DNA of 64,000 bases, from the NCBI GenBank assembly GCA_030654075.1, contig JAURYB010000027.1, positions 27,671 to 91,670 on the forward strand, given 5' to 3'. Under the pieces are notes generated by a model that had not been told where the DNA came from, did no database searches, and was given only the letters and a program-made list of their open reading frames with translations. Below, one piece after another: positions 44,554 to 53,418 of the stretch (position 1 is the first letter of the stretch; each line of letters begins with the position of its first letter). Source of the stretch: Bacteroidales bacterium. Lineage in GTDB: Bacteria > Bacteroidota > Bacteroidia > Bacteroidales > UBA4417. Position numbers and translations under genes: made by a program.

Positions 44554-45632
44554 TATTTCCCGGATTGTTTTTTCCTGCAAACGAGTAATGTATGACAAAT
44601 TCCAATTCCATCGTGTATGGATTCGGTTTCGAGCCCGGCTGCTTTTACAAACCCGGCAAAGACTTCCGAATGATACATCTGGCTGTTGCCGTTCGCGATG
44701 TTGGTAAAATACAGTGAAGTCATCTGCAGCGAAAATGCCGATGCTTTAAACCGCTGTCTGTCCCAGAAAGGCTCAAGAATACAAACCCTGTCATTGTCAT
44801 TCATGGCATTGACACAGCGTTTGAGAATGGATATAATTTGTTCGTCCGAAAAGCAATCAAGGAACTGGCTCATCCAGATGACGTCAAACCCGGAGGGAAT
44901 TTGCAGGTTCTCGTCCAGAATATCAGCTTCGATAAAACCCATCCGATTTTCGTTCCCGTTTTCAATCGCGGCTTGTTTTGCCATATTCAACTGGCCGGGA
45001 AGATCCATGATGGAAACTTTTACGTCCGGCGAATAAGATAAGCACTGAAAAGCGAATTTACCCGTGTTGCCACCGATATCCAGTATGTTTTTGGGCGATT
45101 GTGAAAACACCAGCGGAAGCACACCATCAAATGCCTGGTCAGAATAGTAATGATCAAATTTAAACCAGCTTTCACGCGCCTGTTCAGGCAATTCAGCCAA
45201 AGCCTGGTAAACAGTCGGCCAATCGCCAAATGTTTTAAGTCCTTCGGGTTTACCGGTAACTATTGACTTTTCGAGATCAAAAAGCCCTTTGTAGCAAATA
45301 TCATTGACAAAGTCGCTGTTGGCTTCGGTAAGTTTGTCGTTGATAAAGAAACTGGCCGTTTTGGTAAGGAAATACTTATCATTTTTAAAATACAACAATC
45401 CGATGGCCAGCCCGGATTCGCAAAGAACACGGGTTCCGTAATGACTGAGGTTACATTCCTGTTCCATTTCATCGGCTGTGATTCCCGCCAGCCTGCGTTT
45501 TTCGATGGCTGCCAGAATTCCCAGGTTGCGAAGTGCCCGCGATGCCTGAAAAACGACAGGGGCAAAAGCCAGCCATTGCGCCTTTTCCATTGCCTCAAGG
45601 GCGGTTGATTTATCTTCGCTATATAAAGTCAT
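44553..45632 (-). CDS. SAM-dependent O-methyltransferase-like protein
   Basis: 359 residues from ATG 45632; the earlier TTG in frame would cut into the ketosynthase gene. N-terminal winged-helix dimerisation domain (FQASRALRNLGILAAIEKRR) and C-terminal class I SAM-binding core NILDIGGNTGKFAFQ near residue 185, followed by IMDLPGQL and FDVIWMSQFLDCFSD. The architecture is that of plant-like/acetylserotonin O-methyltransferases, which fits methylation of a phenolic OH; the aryl ring of the polyene is a plausible target. Translationally coupled to the next gene (TAATG). Confidence 0.88.
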   Translation of the reverse strand: MTLYSEDKSTALEAMEKAQWLAFAPVVFQASRALRNLGILAAIEKRRLAGITADEMEQECNLSHYGTRVLCESGLAIGLLYFKNDKYFLTKTASFFINDKLTEANSDFVNDICYKGLFDLEKSIVTGKPEGLKTFGDWPTVYQALAELPEQARESWFKFDHYYSDQAFDGVLPLVFSQSPKNILDIGGNTGKFAFQCLSYSPDVKVSIMDLPGQLNMAKQAAIENGNENRMGFIEADILDENLQIPSGFDVIWMSQFLDCFSDEQIISILKRCVNAMNDNDRVCILEPFWDRQRFKASAFSLQMTSLYFTNIANGNSQMYHSEVFAGFVKAAGLETESIHDGIGICHTLLVCRKKQSGK

Positions 45633-45634
45633 AG

Positions 45635-46774
45635 TTATGATTTTGAAAAACAAATTGCAGCGTTACAACCTCCAAAACCGGCCATCGTTTTAATACAGGT
45701 GGAAACCGGTTGGTGCAGATTTTGTGTGATTATATTTATATGATCCGGCGTACCGGTATTCTCAAATCCTTTTGAAGCTATTATGACATTATTCCTGAGT
45801 GAATGGATGCAAATAATGCTTTCGATCAAACCGGCAACGCCTAAAGTATGACCAAAATAGCCTTTCAGGCTGTGTGTTGGTTTTCCCGAAAGGCCAGAAA
45901 TAGTAAGCGCTTTGGCTTCCATTTCATCGTTGTACAAAGTAGCAGTACCATGAGCGGAAACAAAGTCAATATCGCCAGGAAGTAAACCGGACTGATTCAT
46001 GGCCAGATCAGCAGCTTTTGCCAGTTCCAAACCTGTGCGTGAAGGGCCCGAGATATGATTGGCATCGTTGGTAATTGCGCCTCCTTTGATTTCAACCAGA
46101 TTATTTGTGCCATTCTCTGGATTTATTGTACTCAGCACCATTGCCGCGCCACCTTCGCCAATATTGATCCCTTGCCTGTCACGGTCGAAAGGCCGGCAGG
46201 TTTCAGGACTCAATGCGAGCAACGAATTGAATCCTTCAAGGATAAATGGATTTACGGTATCTGCCCCGGCAATTATCACTGTATCATATTCTCCGTTTTC
46301 CAGAAATTTCATTGCTGTAATTTGCACAGCAAGACCAGAAATACAGGCGTTGGAAATAACCAAAGGCTTGTTAGGATTGCCAAAGTGCCTGTTTATTTTC
46401 GATGCTGAAGCAAATAGGCTTAACTGATCCGATCTCACATTTTCGTTACCAACCAGCTCTATATTTCCCTTGGTTGTGGCAAACATAAACAGTGTTTTCG
46501 AAGATTCAGTATCAATGTCACATTCTTCAATCACTTGTTTTAAAGGCAGAAATAATAGTTTTTCGAACCTGGTTTCAAAAACAGGCAAAGTCATTTCTTC
46601 CAACATTTTCAGCTGACTTTCGGACAGGAAAGATGCCCAGGTCGAAAATCCGGAGACAGGTAAAGTAATCTTCTTTAATCCACTTTTACCCTGGAGCAGG
46701 TTAGCAAAGTTCTCTCCTGACGAAAAGCCAAGAGGTGTAACCAAAGCATCACCTGTAATCCAGATCCTTTTCAT
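45635..46774 (-). CDS. Beta-ketoacyl-ACP synthase (second)
   Basis: 379 residues, triad C144 (SNACISG), H275 (SAHGTAT), H309 (YFGHTLGVAG), so catalytically complete. Its ATG overlaps the thioesterase stop as TAATG. Slightly shorter and more divergent from FabF than the other two. Either a second elongation enzyme or one selective for a different chain length. It starts the block ketosynthase-methyltransferase-short ketosynthase-ACP-ketosynthase. Confidence 0.9.
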   Translation of the reverse strand: MKRIWITGDALVTPLGFSSGENFANLLQGKSGLKKITLPVSGFSTWASFLSESQLKMLEEMTLPVFETRFEKLLFLPLKQVIEECDIDTESSKTLFMFATTKGNIELVGNENVRSDQLSLFASASKINRHFGNPNKPLVISNACISGLAVQITAMKFLENGEYDTVIIAGADTVNPFILEGFNSLLALSPETCRPFDRDRQGINIGEGGAAMVLSTINPENGTNNLVEIKGGAITNDANHISGPSRTGLELAKAADLAMNQSGLLPGDIDFVSAHGTATLYNDEMEAKALTISGLSGKPTHSLKGYFGHTLGVAGLIESIICIHSLRNNVIIASKGFENTGTPDHINIITQNLHQPVSTCIKTMAGFGGCNAAICFSKS

Positions 46775-47196
46775 TATTCAATCCCCCATTTTTCTTTCCA
46801 TTCCGCAAAAAAGTCAGGAATAATCAGCTGAAGTTCAGATTTTGCCCTGTCGAGGAATACTTGCGTGGAATATCCTGTTGCCAGTAAAGCGCCTGTTCTG
46901 GCATTTGTAAGTTTGTATTCCATTTCAATTTTCGCGGCCCTGGAATCACGGTAGGTTATTTCAGCAATTGCCTCGTCGCCATAAGCCAATGGCGCTTTGT
47001 ACTCGCAATGTATATTTACGATCGGGGTAACATAGCCTTGTGCATACATTTCCAGATAACCCAAGCCATATTTTCTGCCAAAAGCTTCGCGGGCATCCTC
47101 AAAATATTTAAGGTAATGTCCATGCCAAACGATTAACAGGGAATCAACCTCGCTGAAACGTATATTTATTGCTACTTTCTCCGAAAGAATGGGCAT
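46774..47196 (-). CDS. Acyl-CoA/ACP thioesterase, hotdog (YbgC-like)
   Basis: 140 residues with the 4-hydroxybenzoyl-CoA-thioesterase family hotdog signature: RFSEVDSLLIVWHGHYLKYFEDAREAFG. The usual D of the TxxDTD block is replaced by SEVDSL, and the H of HxxY is present. It would release or proofread the polyketide chain. Its stop overlaps the start of the ketosynthase (TAATG). Confidence 0.82.
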   Translation of the reverse strand: MPILSEKVAINIRFSEVDSLLIVWHGHYLKYFEDAREAFGRKYGLGYLEMYAQGYVTPIVNIHCEYKAPLAYGDEAIAEITYRDSRAAKIEMEYKLTNARTGALLATGYSTQVFLDRAKSELQLIIPDFFAEWKEKWGIE

Positions 47197-47199
47197 AGT

Positions 47200-47841
47200 T
47201 TATTTCGTTTTTTTTGACAAATATATCAACTCCAGCCTGTCCTGCAAACCAGACTTTAGAATATCATAGATCGAATACGCCCAGTAATTACGCAATCCAA
47301 ATCCTTGTGGTCTGCCCGCTACTTTTTCTGACAGAATCACTTTACCATCAGGCATCGAGAAGTACACGAGATGAAAAGTTCCGGAATTTCCAAGTTTGTC
47401 AAGTGATTCAGCTACAAAAACAAGTCCTGCTCCGGTTTTATCCTTCAAATCATACCGTTGAACCATTTCTGCAATAATGTCCTCAGTTAATGGATTGACT
47501 TCCTTTATGGAATAAACAGTAAAACTGGCTACATCAAGTGTGCTATTCCATTTATTTACATCAGTAAGAGTATTTGTAACCTCCGATTTCTTTAGAAATT
47601 TACTGATGTTGTATTTATTCTGCTCTACCATGAGCAAGGTATTAATTGCCGGAAAATAATTATCGCGCATTACTTCGGCAGTCGCACCCAGCGCTACTCC
47701 TTTACACTTTGAAAAGTCAACACCAAAGAAAGTTACATCGGACCCATGTTTTAACACATCAGCCGGAGTTTGAGCGTTCGAACTAAACTCAGCAATAAAC
47801 ACAAAACCTATTGCTAATACTAATTTTAAATGAGTTTTCAT
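47200..47841 (-). CDS. Exported protein of the aryl polyene cluster, unknown
   Basis: 213 residues. Signal peptide (MKTHLKLVLAIGFVFIAEFSSNAQ), mature part with ADVLKHGSDVTFFGVDFSKCKGVAL and a basic C-terminal RPQGFGLRNYWAYSIYDIL. I do not know the family. It sits 3 bases upstream of the thioesterase and 41 bases after the dehydratase, which ties it to the cluster. Periplasmic location would be consistent with a role in export or attachment of the product. Confidence 0.65.
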   Translation of the reverse strand: MKTHLKLVLAIGFVFIAEFSSNAQTPADVLKHGSDVTFFGVDFSKCKGVALGATAEVMRDNYFPAINTLLMVEQNKYNISKFLKKSEVTNTLTDVNKWNSTLDVASFTVYSIKEVNPLTEDIIAEMVQRYDLKDKTGAGLVFVAESLDKLGNSGTFHLVYFSMPDGKVILSEKVAGRPQGFGLRNYWAYSIYDILKSGLQDRLELIYLSKKTK

Positions 47842-47882
47842 TTTCTGATTTTTTTAATTTTTTAATTTTTAATTACTTATGG

Positions 47883-48302
47883 TTATTCCTCAATAAATAT
47901 TCTCATTTCACAATCTGCAATTTTGGTGCTTCCACATAAAACTTCCGCCTGAACAATGGTTACACTGAAAACATCATTAACGATCTCAACACTTGTACTT
48001 AAAACATCGCCAACTAAAGGATTTGCATAAATATTCAGATTTTTGATTGCAGCAATGTATCCAAGTTTCACTTTTTCATTTTTCTCCTTTGCCCTGTAAC
48101 CGGCTCCCGCAGCGATGGTCTGAGCAATGTTTTCAATAATACCTGGTTCAAGCAATTTACCTTCTGTCACAAACAAATTATCATTTTTAACCTTAAATTC
48201 ACAAACAACCCTGGTTTCAGAGATATCAACGATCCTGTCAATCATTACTATTGGCGGGCGTTGCGGAATATATTCCAGGATATCAGTCTGAATTTCGTTC
48301 AT
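47883..48302 (-). CDS. ApeP-like hotdog dehydratase
   Basis: 139 residues from ATG 48302; the alternative ATG at 48326 would overlap the acyltransferase by 20 bases. Hotdog fold with IPQRPPIVMIDRIV and the central helix EPGIIENIAQTIAAGAGYRA, which I match to the ApeP/ApeI type 3-hydroxyacyl-ACP dehydratases of aryl polyene clusters, with a Glu rather than His-only active site. Together with the FabZ-like protein it makes the alternating double bonds. The 41-base spacer downstream is one of the few in the cluster. Confidence 0.78.
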   Translation of the reverse strand: MNEIQTDILEYIPQRPPIVMIDRIVDISETRVVCEFKVKNDNLFVTEGKLLEPGIIENIAQTIAAGAGYRAKEKNEKVKLGYIAAIKNLNIYANPLVGDVLSTSVEIVNDVFSVTIVQAEVLCGSTKIADCEMRIFIEE

Positions 48303-48306
48303 ATAT

Positions 48307-49191
48307 CTATTTCTCCCAGAAATCATAATAATTAAACCATTGCAAGGGATATTGCTTCACTTTTCGTTCGAGTTCAGCGACGTAACTGCTGCTGATTTCA
48401 GCCAGGGCAATATCCCTATTTCCTTTATAATCAGCTGATTCTGTTGCAAAAAAATGATAGTGAAATCCCGGCTCCCTGAATGCGTAAACAAAGCTGACTG
48501 GAACACCAAAAGCAACAATCATCCGGAATATATTGTAAGGGAACAAGGCATTTTCGCCCAGGAAAGGCTGGGAAATTGTGCGCTGCGCCCGGTTCAGCAT
48601 TCTGTCGGCATGCATGCAAATCAGCTCGTTTTTGTCCAATGCTTCAAGGATCTGGTATATATGCGACATATCGTCACGGATGGTAATGATATTGGCTTTT
48701 CGTTCCCCGGTAATACGTTGAAGATAATTCTTGATGCTTTCGTATTCGGCATCGTACATCACAATATTAACGGTTGTATCAAGCCTGTCGAGGTAATGAC
48801 CCGCAATTTCCCAGTTTCCGGCATGCGCGCTCAGTAAAACTCCGCCTTTCCCATTTTTTACCATCTGGTGAAGGTTTTCTTCTCCTTCGAAATAAAAGCT
48901 GAACCTGTCGCCAAATCCTGCCATGGCTGAAATTTTATCAATCAGGCATTGGCCGAATATATAGTAATTGCGATAAAGGCTTAAAATGGCTTTCCATTTT
49001 CCGAATCCAAGCTTCCTGAAATACTGATAACTGAAACGGGTTGAACTACGTGGCGTAACCAGAAAATAAAACGCGACAAACCGGAGTAAAACGTACGCGG
49101 CTCTTAATCCCGCGTGTTTTAAAAGAAAGACAAAAATCTGGTACCCAGTCTTCCCACCCTTCGATTTCCCGGTCCAGCTTTTGTCATTCAT
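48307..49191 (-). CDS. LpxL/HtrB-type lysophospholipid acyltransferase
   Basis: 294 residues of the lipid A late acyltransferase family, with an N-terminal membrane segment (about 29-46). Motif HX4E is H123-E128 in SAHAGNWE, the conserved catalytic pair. The family transfers acyl chains to lipid A or, in aryl polyene clusters, is thought to join the polyene to a lipid. It is one of two acyltransferases here, the other being the PlsC domain of the MMPL fusion. Next to the carrier protein at 9 bases. Confidence 0.86.
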   Translation of the reverse strand: MNDKSWTGKSKGGKTGYQIFVFLLKHAGLRAAYVLLRFVAFYFLVTPRSSTRFSYQYFRKLGFGKWKAILSLYRNYYIFGQCLIDKISAMAGFGDRFSFYFEGEENLHQMVKNGKGGVLLSAHAGNWEIAGHYLDRLDTTVNIVMYDAEYESIKNYLQRITGERKANIITIRDDMSHIYQILEALDKNELICMHADRMLNRAQRTISQPFLGENALFPYNIFRMIVAFGVPVSFVYAFREPGFHYHFFATESADYKGNRDIALAEISSSYVAELERKVKQYPLQWFNYYDFWEK

Positions 49192-49199
49192 TACAAGTA

Positions 49200-49466
49200 C
49201 TAATTATTTGATGCTTCGTCCTGAGCATTAACTTTCCCCTGTACGTACCCATAAAAATCCTCGAACGTGGCTAAATTCTGGAAATCACCCTGCTTTACTT
49301 TAAATCCGAAATTGCTTTCTATCACTACTACAAGATCTACATAATCCAGGCTGTCGAGCTGCAAAGTATCGCGCAGGTTAGCTTCAGGACTTATTAATTC
49401 TCTCTCAATTTCAAATTCTTCAACCAGAAAAGGTATTATTTTCTCTGCAATTTCAATTTGTGTCAT
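49200..49466 (-). CDS. Acyl carrier protein (second)
   Basis: 88 residues. Carrier motif TLQLDSLDYVDLV puts the phosphopantetheine on Ser39, and DSL is the standard ACP signature. It is placed between a ketosynthase and an acyltransferase. Having two distinct carriers suggests separate duties, such as starter loading versus chain extension, but which is which cannot be read from sequence. Confidence 0.93.
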   Translation of the reverse strand: MTQIEIAEKIIPFLVEEFEIERELISPEANLRDTLQLDSLDYVDLVVVIESNFGFKVKQGDFQNLATFEDFYGYVQGKVNAQDEASNN

Positions 49467-49477
49467 GGCTTAATCAT

Positions 49478-50707
49478 TTATTTATTTTCCCATTTTTTAA
49501 TAATCAGGGATGAATTAGTACCTCCAAACCCAAAAGAGTTTGATAAAAAGCAGTCTATTTTTGTTTCTTTTGTTTCGGCTAAAATATTCAATTTTGCTGA
49601 ATCTTCGTCAGGGTTATCAAAGTTAATATTCGGAGCGATAAATCCGTTCTGCATCATCAGCATGGAATACACTATTTCGCTGGCTCCTGCCATCCAGCAT
49701 TCGTGACCCGTCATTGATTTTGTGGATGATACATACGGGCCGGGTTGACCAAAAACATTGAAGATCGCTTTTGCCTCCGAAGCATCGCCGGCCGGCGTGG
49801 ATGTTGCGTGTGCATTGATATAATCAATTTCTTTAACTCCGATTTCGGATTGTTCAATAGCCATTTCCAATGCTTTTTGCGGCCCATCGACAGTAGGATT
49901 CGAAATATGCGCTCCGTTGGATGAAAATCCATACCCAATTACTTCACCCAAAATAGTTGCGCCACGACGTAAAGCATGATCCAGGCTTTCGAGAATAACA
50001 GTTGCCGCGCCTCCGCTTGGCACAAGTCCGTCACGATCGCGGTCGAATGGCCTGGAAGCTTTAAATGGCGCATCTTCACGAATGGAAAATGCTCCAAGAG
50101 CGTCAAAATTGCCCATCGAATAAAGATTTATTTCCTGTGCTCCGCCACAAATTATACAATCCTGGTACCCGTGTTTAATGAACATATACCCGAGCCCGAT
50201 GGAATGCGAACCGCTCGAACATGCGGCGCTTACGGTAAAGTTGATTCCTTTGAGCCTGAAAATGGTAGACAGATTCATGGTTACGGTCGAATTCATGGTC
50301 TGGAACACAGATCCCGAGCCTACCATAACCGTATCGCCTTTTTCGCGGATAATATCATTTGCCGAAATCACTGCCTGCGCCGAACTATCGTTGCCAAAAA
50401 GTATCCCGATGCTGCTCTTGTCAATAAAATCCTGGTCAATGCCTGCCACTTTCAAAGCTTCATCCGTCGACACGAAAGCAAATTCGCCCTGTTCGGGAAG
50501 CATAATCCTGGACCGACGGTCAAGAACACCCTTAAGGTTAGGTCTATCAACAAAACCTGTTAATCCTGAACGGTAACCGTATTTTTTTCGTTCCTCATCC
50601 AAAATTATCCCTGACTTCCCCTGGTACAACGACTGTGTAGTTTCAGCCAGGTTTTTACCAATGCAGGAATAGATGCCTATGCCGGTAATTACTACCCTGT
50701 TTAACAT
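49478..50707 (-). CDS. Beta-ketoacyl-ACP synthase (third, FabF-like)
   Basis: 409 residues from ATG 50707 (MLNRVVITGIGIYSCIG); the frame runs to 50785 but those residues are not family-like. Complete FabF-type triad: C163 (SAACSSG), H300 (NAHATSTP), H335 (MTGHECWMAG). C-terminal NSFGFGGTNSSLII normal. It lies next to FabG and the second carrier, so this trio could do initiation or the bulk of elongation. Confidence 0.93.
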   Translation of the reverse strand: MLNRVVITGIGIYSCIGKNLAETTQSLYQGKSGIILDEERKKYGYRSGLTGFVDRPNLKGVLDRRSRIMLPEQGEFAFVSTDEALKVAGIDQDFIDKSSIGILFGNDSSAQAVISANDIIREKGDTVMVGSGSVFQTMNSTVTMNLSTIFRLKGINFTVSAACSSGSHSIGLGYMFIKHGYQDCIICGGAQEINLYSMGNFDALGAFSIREDAPFKASRPFDRDRDGLVPSGGAATVILESLDHALRRGATILGEVIGYGFSSNGAHISNPTVDGPQKALEMAIEQSEIGVKEIDYINAHATSTPAGDASEAKAIFNVFGQPGPYVSSTKSMTGHECWMAGASEIVYSMLMMQNGFIAPNINFDNPDEDSAKLNILAETKETKIDCFLSNSFGFGGTNSSLIIKKWENK

Positions 50708-50720
50708 ATTTAATCCTTTC

Positions 50721-51446
50721 TTAATATATTCCTCCGTTAATTGAAATCGTCTGGCCCGTAATATACGAAGCCTTATCAGACGCAATAAAAGCAGTTAATT
50801 CAGCAACTTCTTCCGGTGTTCCGAAGCGCTGAACCGGTATCACTGATTTCAGTTCCTTTTCGTTTAAATCCTTGGTCATATCGGTTCTTATAAATCCCGG
50901 AGCAATCGCATTTACAGTTATTCCACGCCTGGCTACTTCCTGGGCAAGTACTTTTGTTGCCCCGATAACGCCTGATTTAGCAGCCGAATAATTCATTTGC
51001 CCGGGAAGTCCGCGTAATCCTGACAACGAAACTATATTAATAATTCGCCCATATTTCTGCATCAGCATTTTGTTCAATATGGTGCGGGTAACATAGAAAA
51101 AGCTGTTTAAGTTGGTATCAATCACACTTTCCCATTGAATGTCAGTCATCCACATCATTAAAACATCATCTTTTATTCCCGCGTTATTCACCAGGATTTC
51201 AATGAACGCATCCGGGTTTTGATTTAACCAGCCTACCAGAGAATTTTCAATCTCCAGTTTATTCGATACATCAAATTTCAACAATGTAGCTTCTCCGCCG
51301 GTTTCTTCAATTTCACTCTTCGTTTTTAATGCTTCCGCATCATTCGACTGATAATTAATGAGAATATGATAACCGAGTGTTGATAATTTAAGCGCTATAG
51401 CTTTACCAATACCTCGTGATCCTCCTGTAACTATTGCGTATTTCAT
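50721..51446 (-). CDS. 3-oxoacyl-ACP reductase FabG-like
   Basis: 241 residues, classical short-chain dehydrogenase. Cofactor motif TGGSRGIG at 7-14, NNAG near 87-90, catalytic S140, Y153 and K157 (YSAAK), and the C-terminal SINGG. It reduces the 3-oxo group made by the ketosynthases using NADPH. Located 41 bases downstream of the ammonia-lyase gene and 13 bases before the ketosynthase. Confidence 0.92.
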   Translation of the reverse strand: MKYAIVTGGSRGIGKAIALKLSTLGYHILINYQSNDAEALKTKSEIEETGGEATLLKFDVSNKLEIENSLVGWLNQNPDAFIEILVNNAGIKDDVLMMWMTDIQWESVIDTNLNSFFYVTRTILNKMLMQKYGRIINIVSLSGLRGLPGQMNYSAAKSGVIGATKVLAQEVARRGITVNAIAPGFIRTDMTKDLNEKELKSVIPVQRFGTPEEVAELTAFIASDKASYITGQTISINGGIY

Positions 51447-51487
51447 GTGTTATTTATTAAAAACCTTTGATAAAGATAGTGTTTCTA

Positions 51488-53044
51488 TTAATCTGATATA
51501 GTATTAAACTCAATTAATCCTTTTCCGTTTTGTTTCAGGTAATTTTTCAATGCTTCAAGTTCAAGGCTGGTTGGCCTGTCACTGGTAATTACCGGGAATA
51601 TTTTTCTCAATTCGTCATACACTTTGAGGTTATAATCCGAAAGTCTGTCTTTAACATTGAGAGCATCTATGGCCTGTAAAACGGCTACAGCTTCTATGGT
51701 AATCACTTCAAGAGTATTCTCAATAATTCGCGCGGCAATGCAGGCAGAATTAAAACCCATACTTACTATATCCTGGTTATCGTTGTTGCTCGAAATACTG
51801 TGAATGTAGGATGAAGTTGACAAAGTCTGATTCTCTGAAGTTGTAGATGTTGCGGTAAACTGTAGTCCCTGTAAACCAAAATTAAGGCCTAATGTTTGAA
51901 GGTTAATAAAAGAAGGCAGTTTCCCGTTCAGCCTGTTGTTTAACAAGTAATTCAATTGCCGCTCCGAAAGCATGCTCAGCCGGGTCATTACCAGTTTGAG
52001 TTTGTCCATTTCGAGCGAAATGTAATCCCCATGGAAATTTCCTCCATGAAATATATTCTCCGATTCGAAATCAATAATCGGATTATCACTGGTTGAATTC
52101 AGTTCATTTTCGATCACGCCGGCAGCATTGGAAAGCGTATCATAAACCGGTCCCAGAATCTGTGGAATGCAACGCAAAGAGTAGTATTCCTGGACTTTTT
52201 CCTTAAAGAAATCATTGGATTCTTCCTTATCCCAATGATTATTCCGGGCACGGATGAGCTTTGACCCTTTGAGTATTTCGCGGGCAAGCCTGGCAATTTC
52301 CGATTGGCCTGCATGTTTTTTCACGGCATTAAGCTCAGCGGATAAATGATCGTCGAATGCTTCCATGGCTTCATTTATCATCACAGAAAGGATAAGCATC
52401 CATTCCAGCGCGGTGGTAGCATTTACAATATTCAGAGCGCCAACTCCTGTCATAGCAGAAGTACCATTAATCAGGGCCAGTCCTTCGCGTAAAACCAATT
52501 TCGACGGCTGAAGTTTGGCAGCAACATAAGCTTCTGATGCCTGCATTTGCTGCCCTTTAAAATAAACCGTCCCTTCACCTATCACAGCCAGGGCAAGATG
52601 CGCCAGCTGAACCAGGTCGCCGCTTGCTCCTACTCCTCCATGAATTGGAATACACGGGATTATTTCATTATTATACATGTTTACCATATGATCAATAAGA
52701 TCTCCGCTTACTGAAGAATGACCACGGATCAGCGAATTCAGCCTGCTGACAAAAACAGCTTTGCAGTTGCTGTTATCCAGGTAATTCGGGAAGCCCGAAG
52801 TATGGCTACGCACCAGGTTATATTGTAGTTCAACCAGTTTATCGTCGCTGATACGAACCTGGGCCATGGGTCCCAGACCCGTATTAATGCCATACAGATT
52901 CAGGTCGGAATAAACCGACTTTAAGAACTCAAAACTTTTTTTGACTTTTTCAGCGGCTTCTTCGGAAATCCCGATTTTTGTGTCGCTTTTGGATAACTTA
53001 TTTAGGTCTTTTGAAGTTAAGTTATATCCGTTTAAAAGGAGCAT
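51488..53044 (-). CDS. Tyrosine ammonia-lyase (aryl starter enzyme)
   Basis: 518 residues from ATG 53044; the frame continues to a TTG at 53065 that I reject. Member of the HAL/PAL/TAL family: the prosthetic-group triad A140-S141-G142 in HGGVGASGDLVQLA becomes MIO, Tyr51 lies in YGINTGLG, and LQYNLVRSHTSG holds the substrate pair S80-H81. The same pair occurs in the F. johnsoniae tyrosine ammonia-lyase as I recall its sequence, and blocks like EKVQEYYSLRCIPQILGPV match that enzyme closely. It deaminates L-tyrosine to 4-coumarate, the aryl starter. Histidine ammonia-lyase is the main alternative, since it also has Ser-His at this position; context favours tyrosine. Confidence 0.85.
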   Translation of the reverse strand: MLLLNGYNLTSKDLNKLSKSDTKIGISEEAAEKVKKSFEFLKSVYSDLNLYGINTGLGPMAQVRISDDKLVELQYNLVRSHTSGFPNYLDNSNCKAVFVSRLNSLIRGHSSVSGDLIDHMVNMYNNEIIPCIPIHGGVGASGDLVQLAHLALAVIGEGTVYFKGQQMQASEAYVAAKLQPSKLVLREGLALINGTSAMTGVGALNIVNATTALEWMLILSVMINEAMEAFDDHLSAELNAVKKHAGQSEIARLAREILKGSKLIRARNNHWDKEESNDFFKEKVQEYYSLRCIPQILGPVYDTLSNAAGVIENELNSTSDNPIIDFESENIFHGGNFHGDYISLEMDKLKLVMTRLSMLSERQLNYLLNNRLNGKLPSFINLQTLGLNFGLQGLQFTATSTTSENQTLSTSSYIHSISSNNDNQDIVSMGFNSACIAARIIENTLEVITIEAVAVLQAIDALNVKDRLSDYNLKVYDELRKIFPVITSDRPTSLELEALKNYLKQNGKGLIEFNTISD

Positions 53045-53062
53045 AGAATTGAAAATTTGAAG

Positions 53063-53070
53063 CAAAAGTA
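53063..53070 (-). promoter_or_regulatory. Candidate -7 box of the aryl polyene cluster
   Basis: On the minus strand the bases read TACTTTTG, matching TAnnTTTG, 19 bases before the ammonia-lyase ATG; transcription would start near 53056. A TTTG lies further upstream but with shorter spacing than the consensus. As the first gene of a long, nearly gapless run, this is where the main promoter should be. Confidence 0.5.
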
Positions 53071-53210
53071 AACCTTTTTAACACAAAAATAAAGCGTACT
53101 ATAAAATAGAACAGCCGAAGAGTTACGTTAATGACTTATAGTAGCATAAATTGTTTTTAACCTCTAATTGAACAGATTAGTTAAGGTATTTGAATATTAA
53201 AAGTTTTTAA

Positions 53211-53282
53211 CGCAGAGTACGCTGAAAAGGCGCAAAGTACCGCAGAGCTTTTTATTGCTGAACTTCTTAAAGGTACTCTGCG
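53211..53282. repeat. Long-loop inverted repeat in the 53045-53418 intergenic region
   Basis: CGCAGAGTAC at 53211-53220 is the exact inverse complement of GTACTCTGCG at 53273-53282, with a related CGCAAAGTACCGCAGAG block in between. The rest of the 374-base gap holds the ammonia-lyase promoter candidate on one side and the carboxylesterase promoter candidate on the other; I see no gene in it. Confidence 0.5.
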
Positions 53283-53364
53283 TAGAATATTGCGGATCAG
53301 TTAGGCAAGCCCACAGCATTACTCTGCAGTTAAAGTTTCCGTACTTTCTGTGAACTAAACAACA

Positions 53365-53391
53365 TTGAGTCATAAATAATGATTATATTTA
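53365..53391 (+). promoter_or_regulatory. Candidate promoter of the carboxylesterase gene
   Basis: TTG at 53365-53367, spacer of 16, and TATATTTA at 53384-53391 (one mismatch to TAnnTTTG). It is the only candidate here with both boxes near the Bacteroidetes layout; the ATG is at 53419. Confidence 0.45.
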
Positions 53392-53418
53392 CAAGCATTC
53401 AATTTAATATATACAACC

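Noticed and set aside
29547..53044. Calling the cluster flexirubin
   Set aside because: darA/darB homologues for dialkylresorcinol synthesis are absent from the window, so a flexirubin product cannot be claimed.
53168..53187. Possible third MITE end (ACAGATTAGTTAAGG-like)
   Set aside because: Only weak similarity to the terminal repeat, no opposite end and no flanking duplication could be found.
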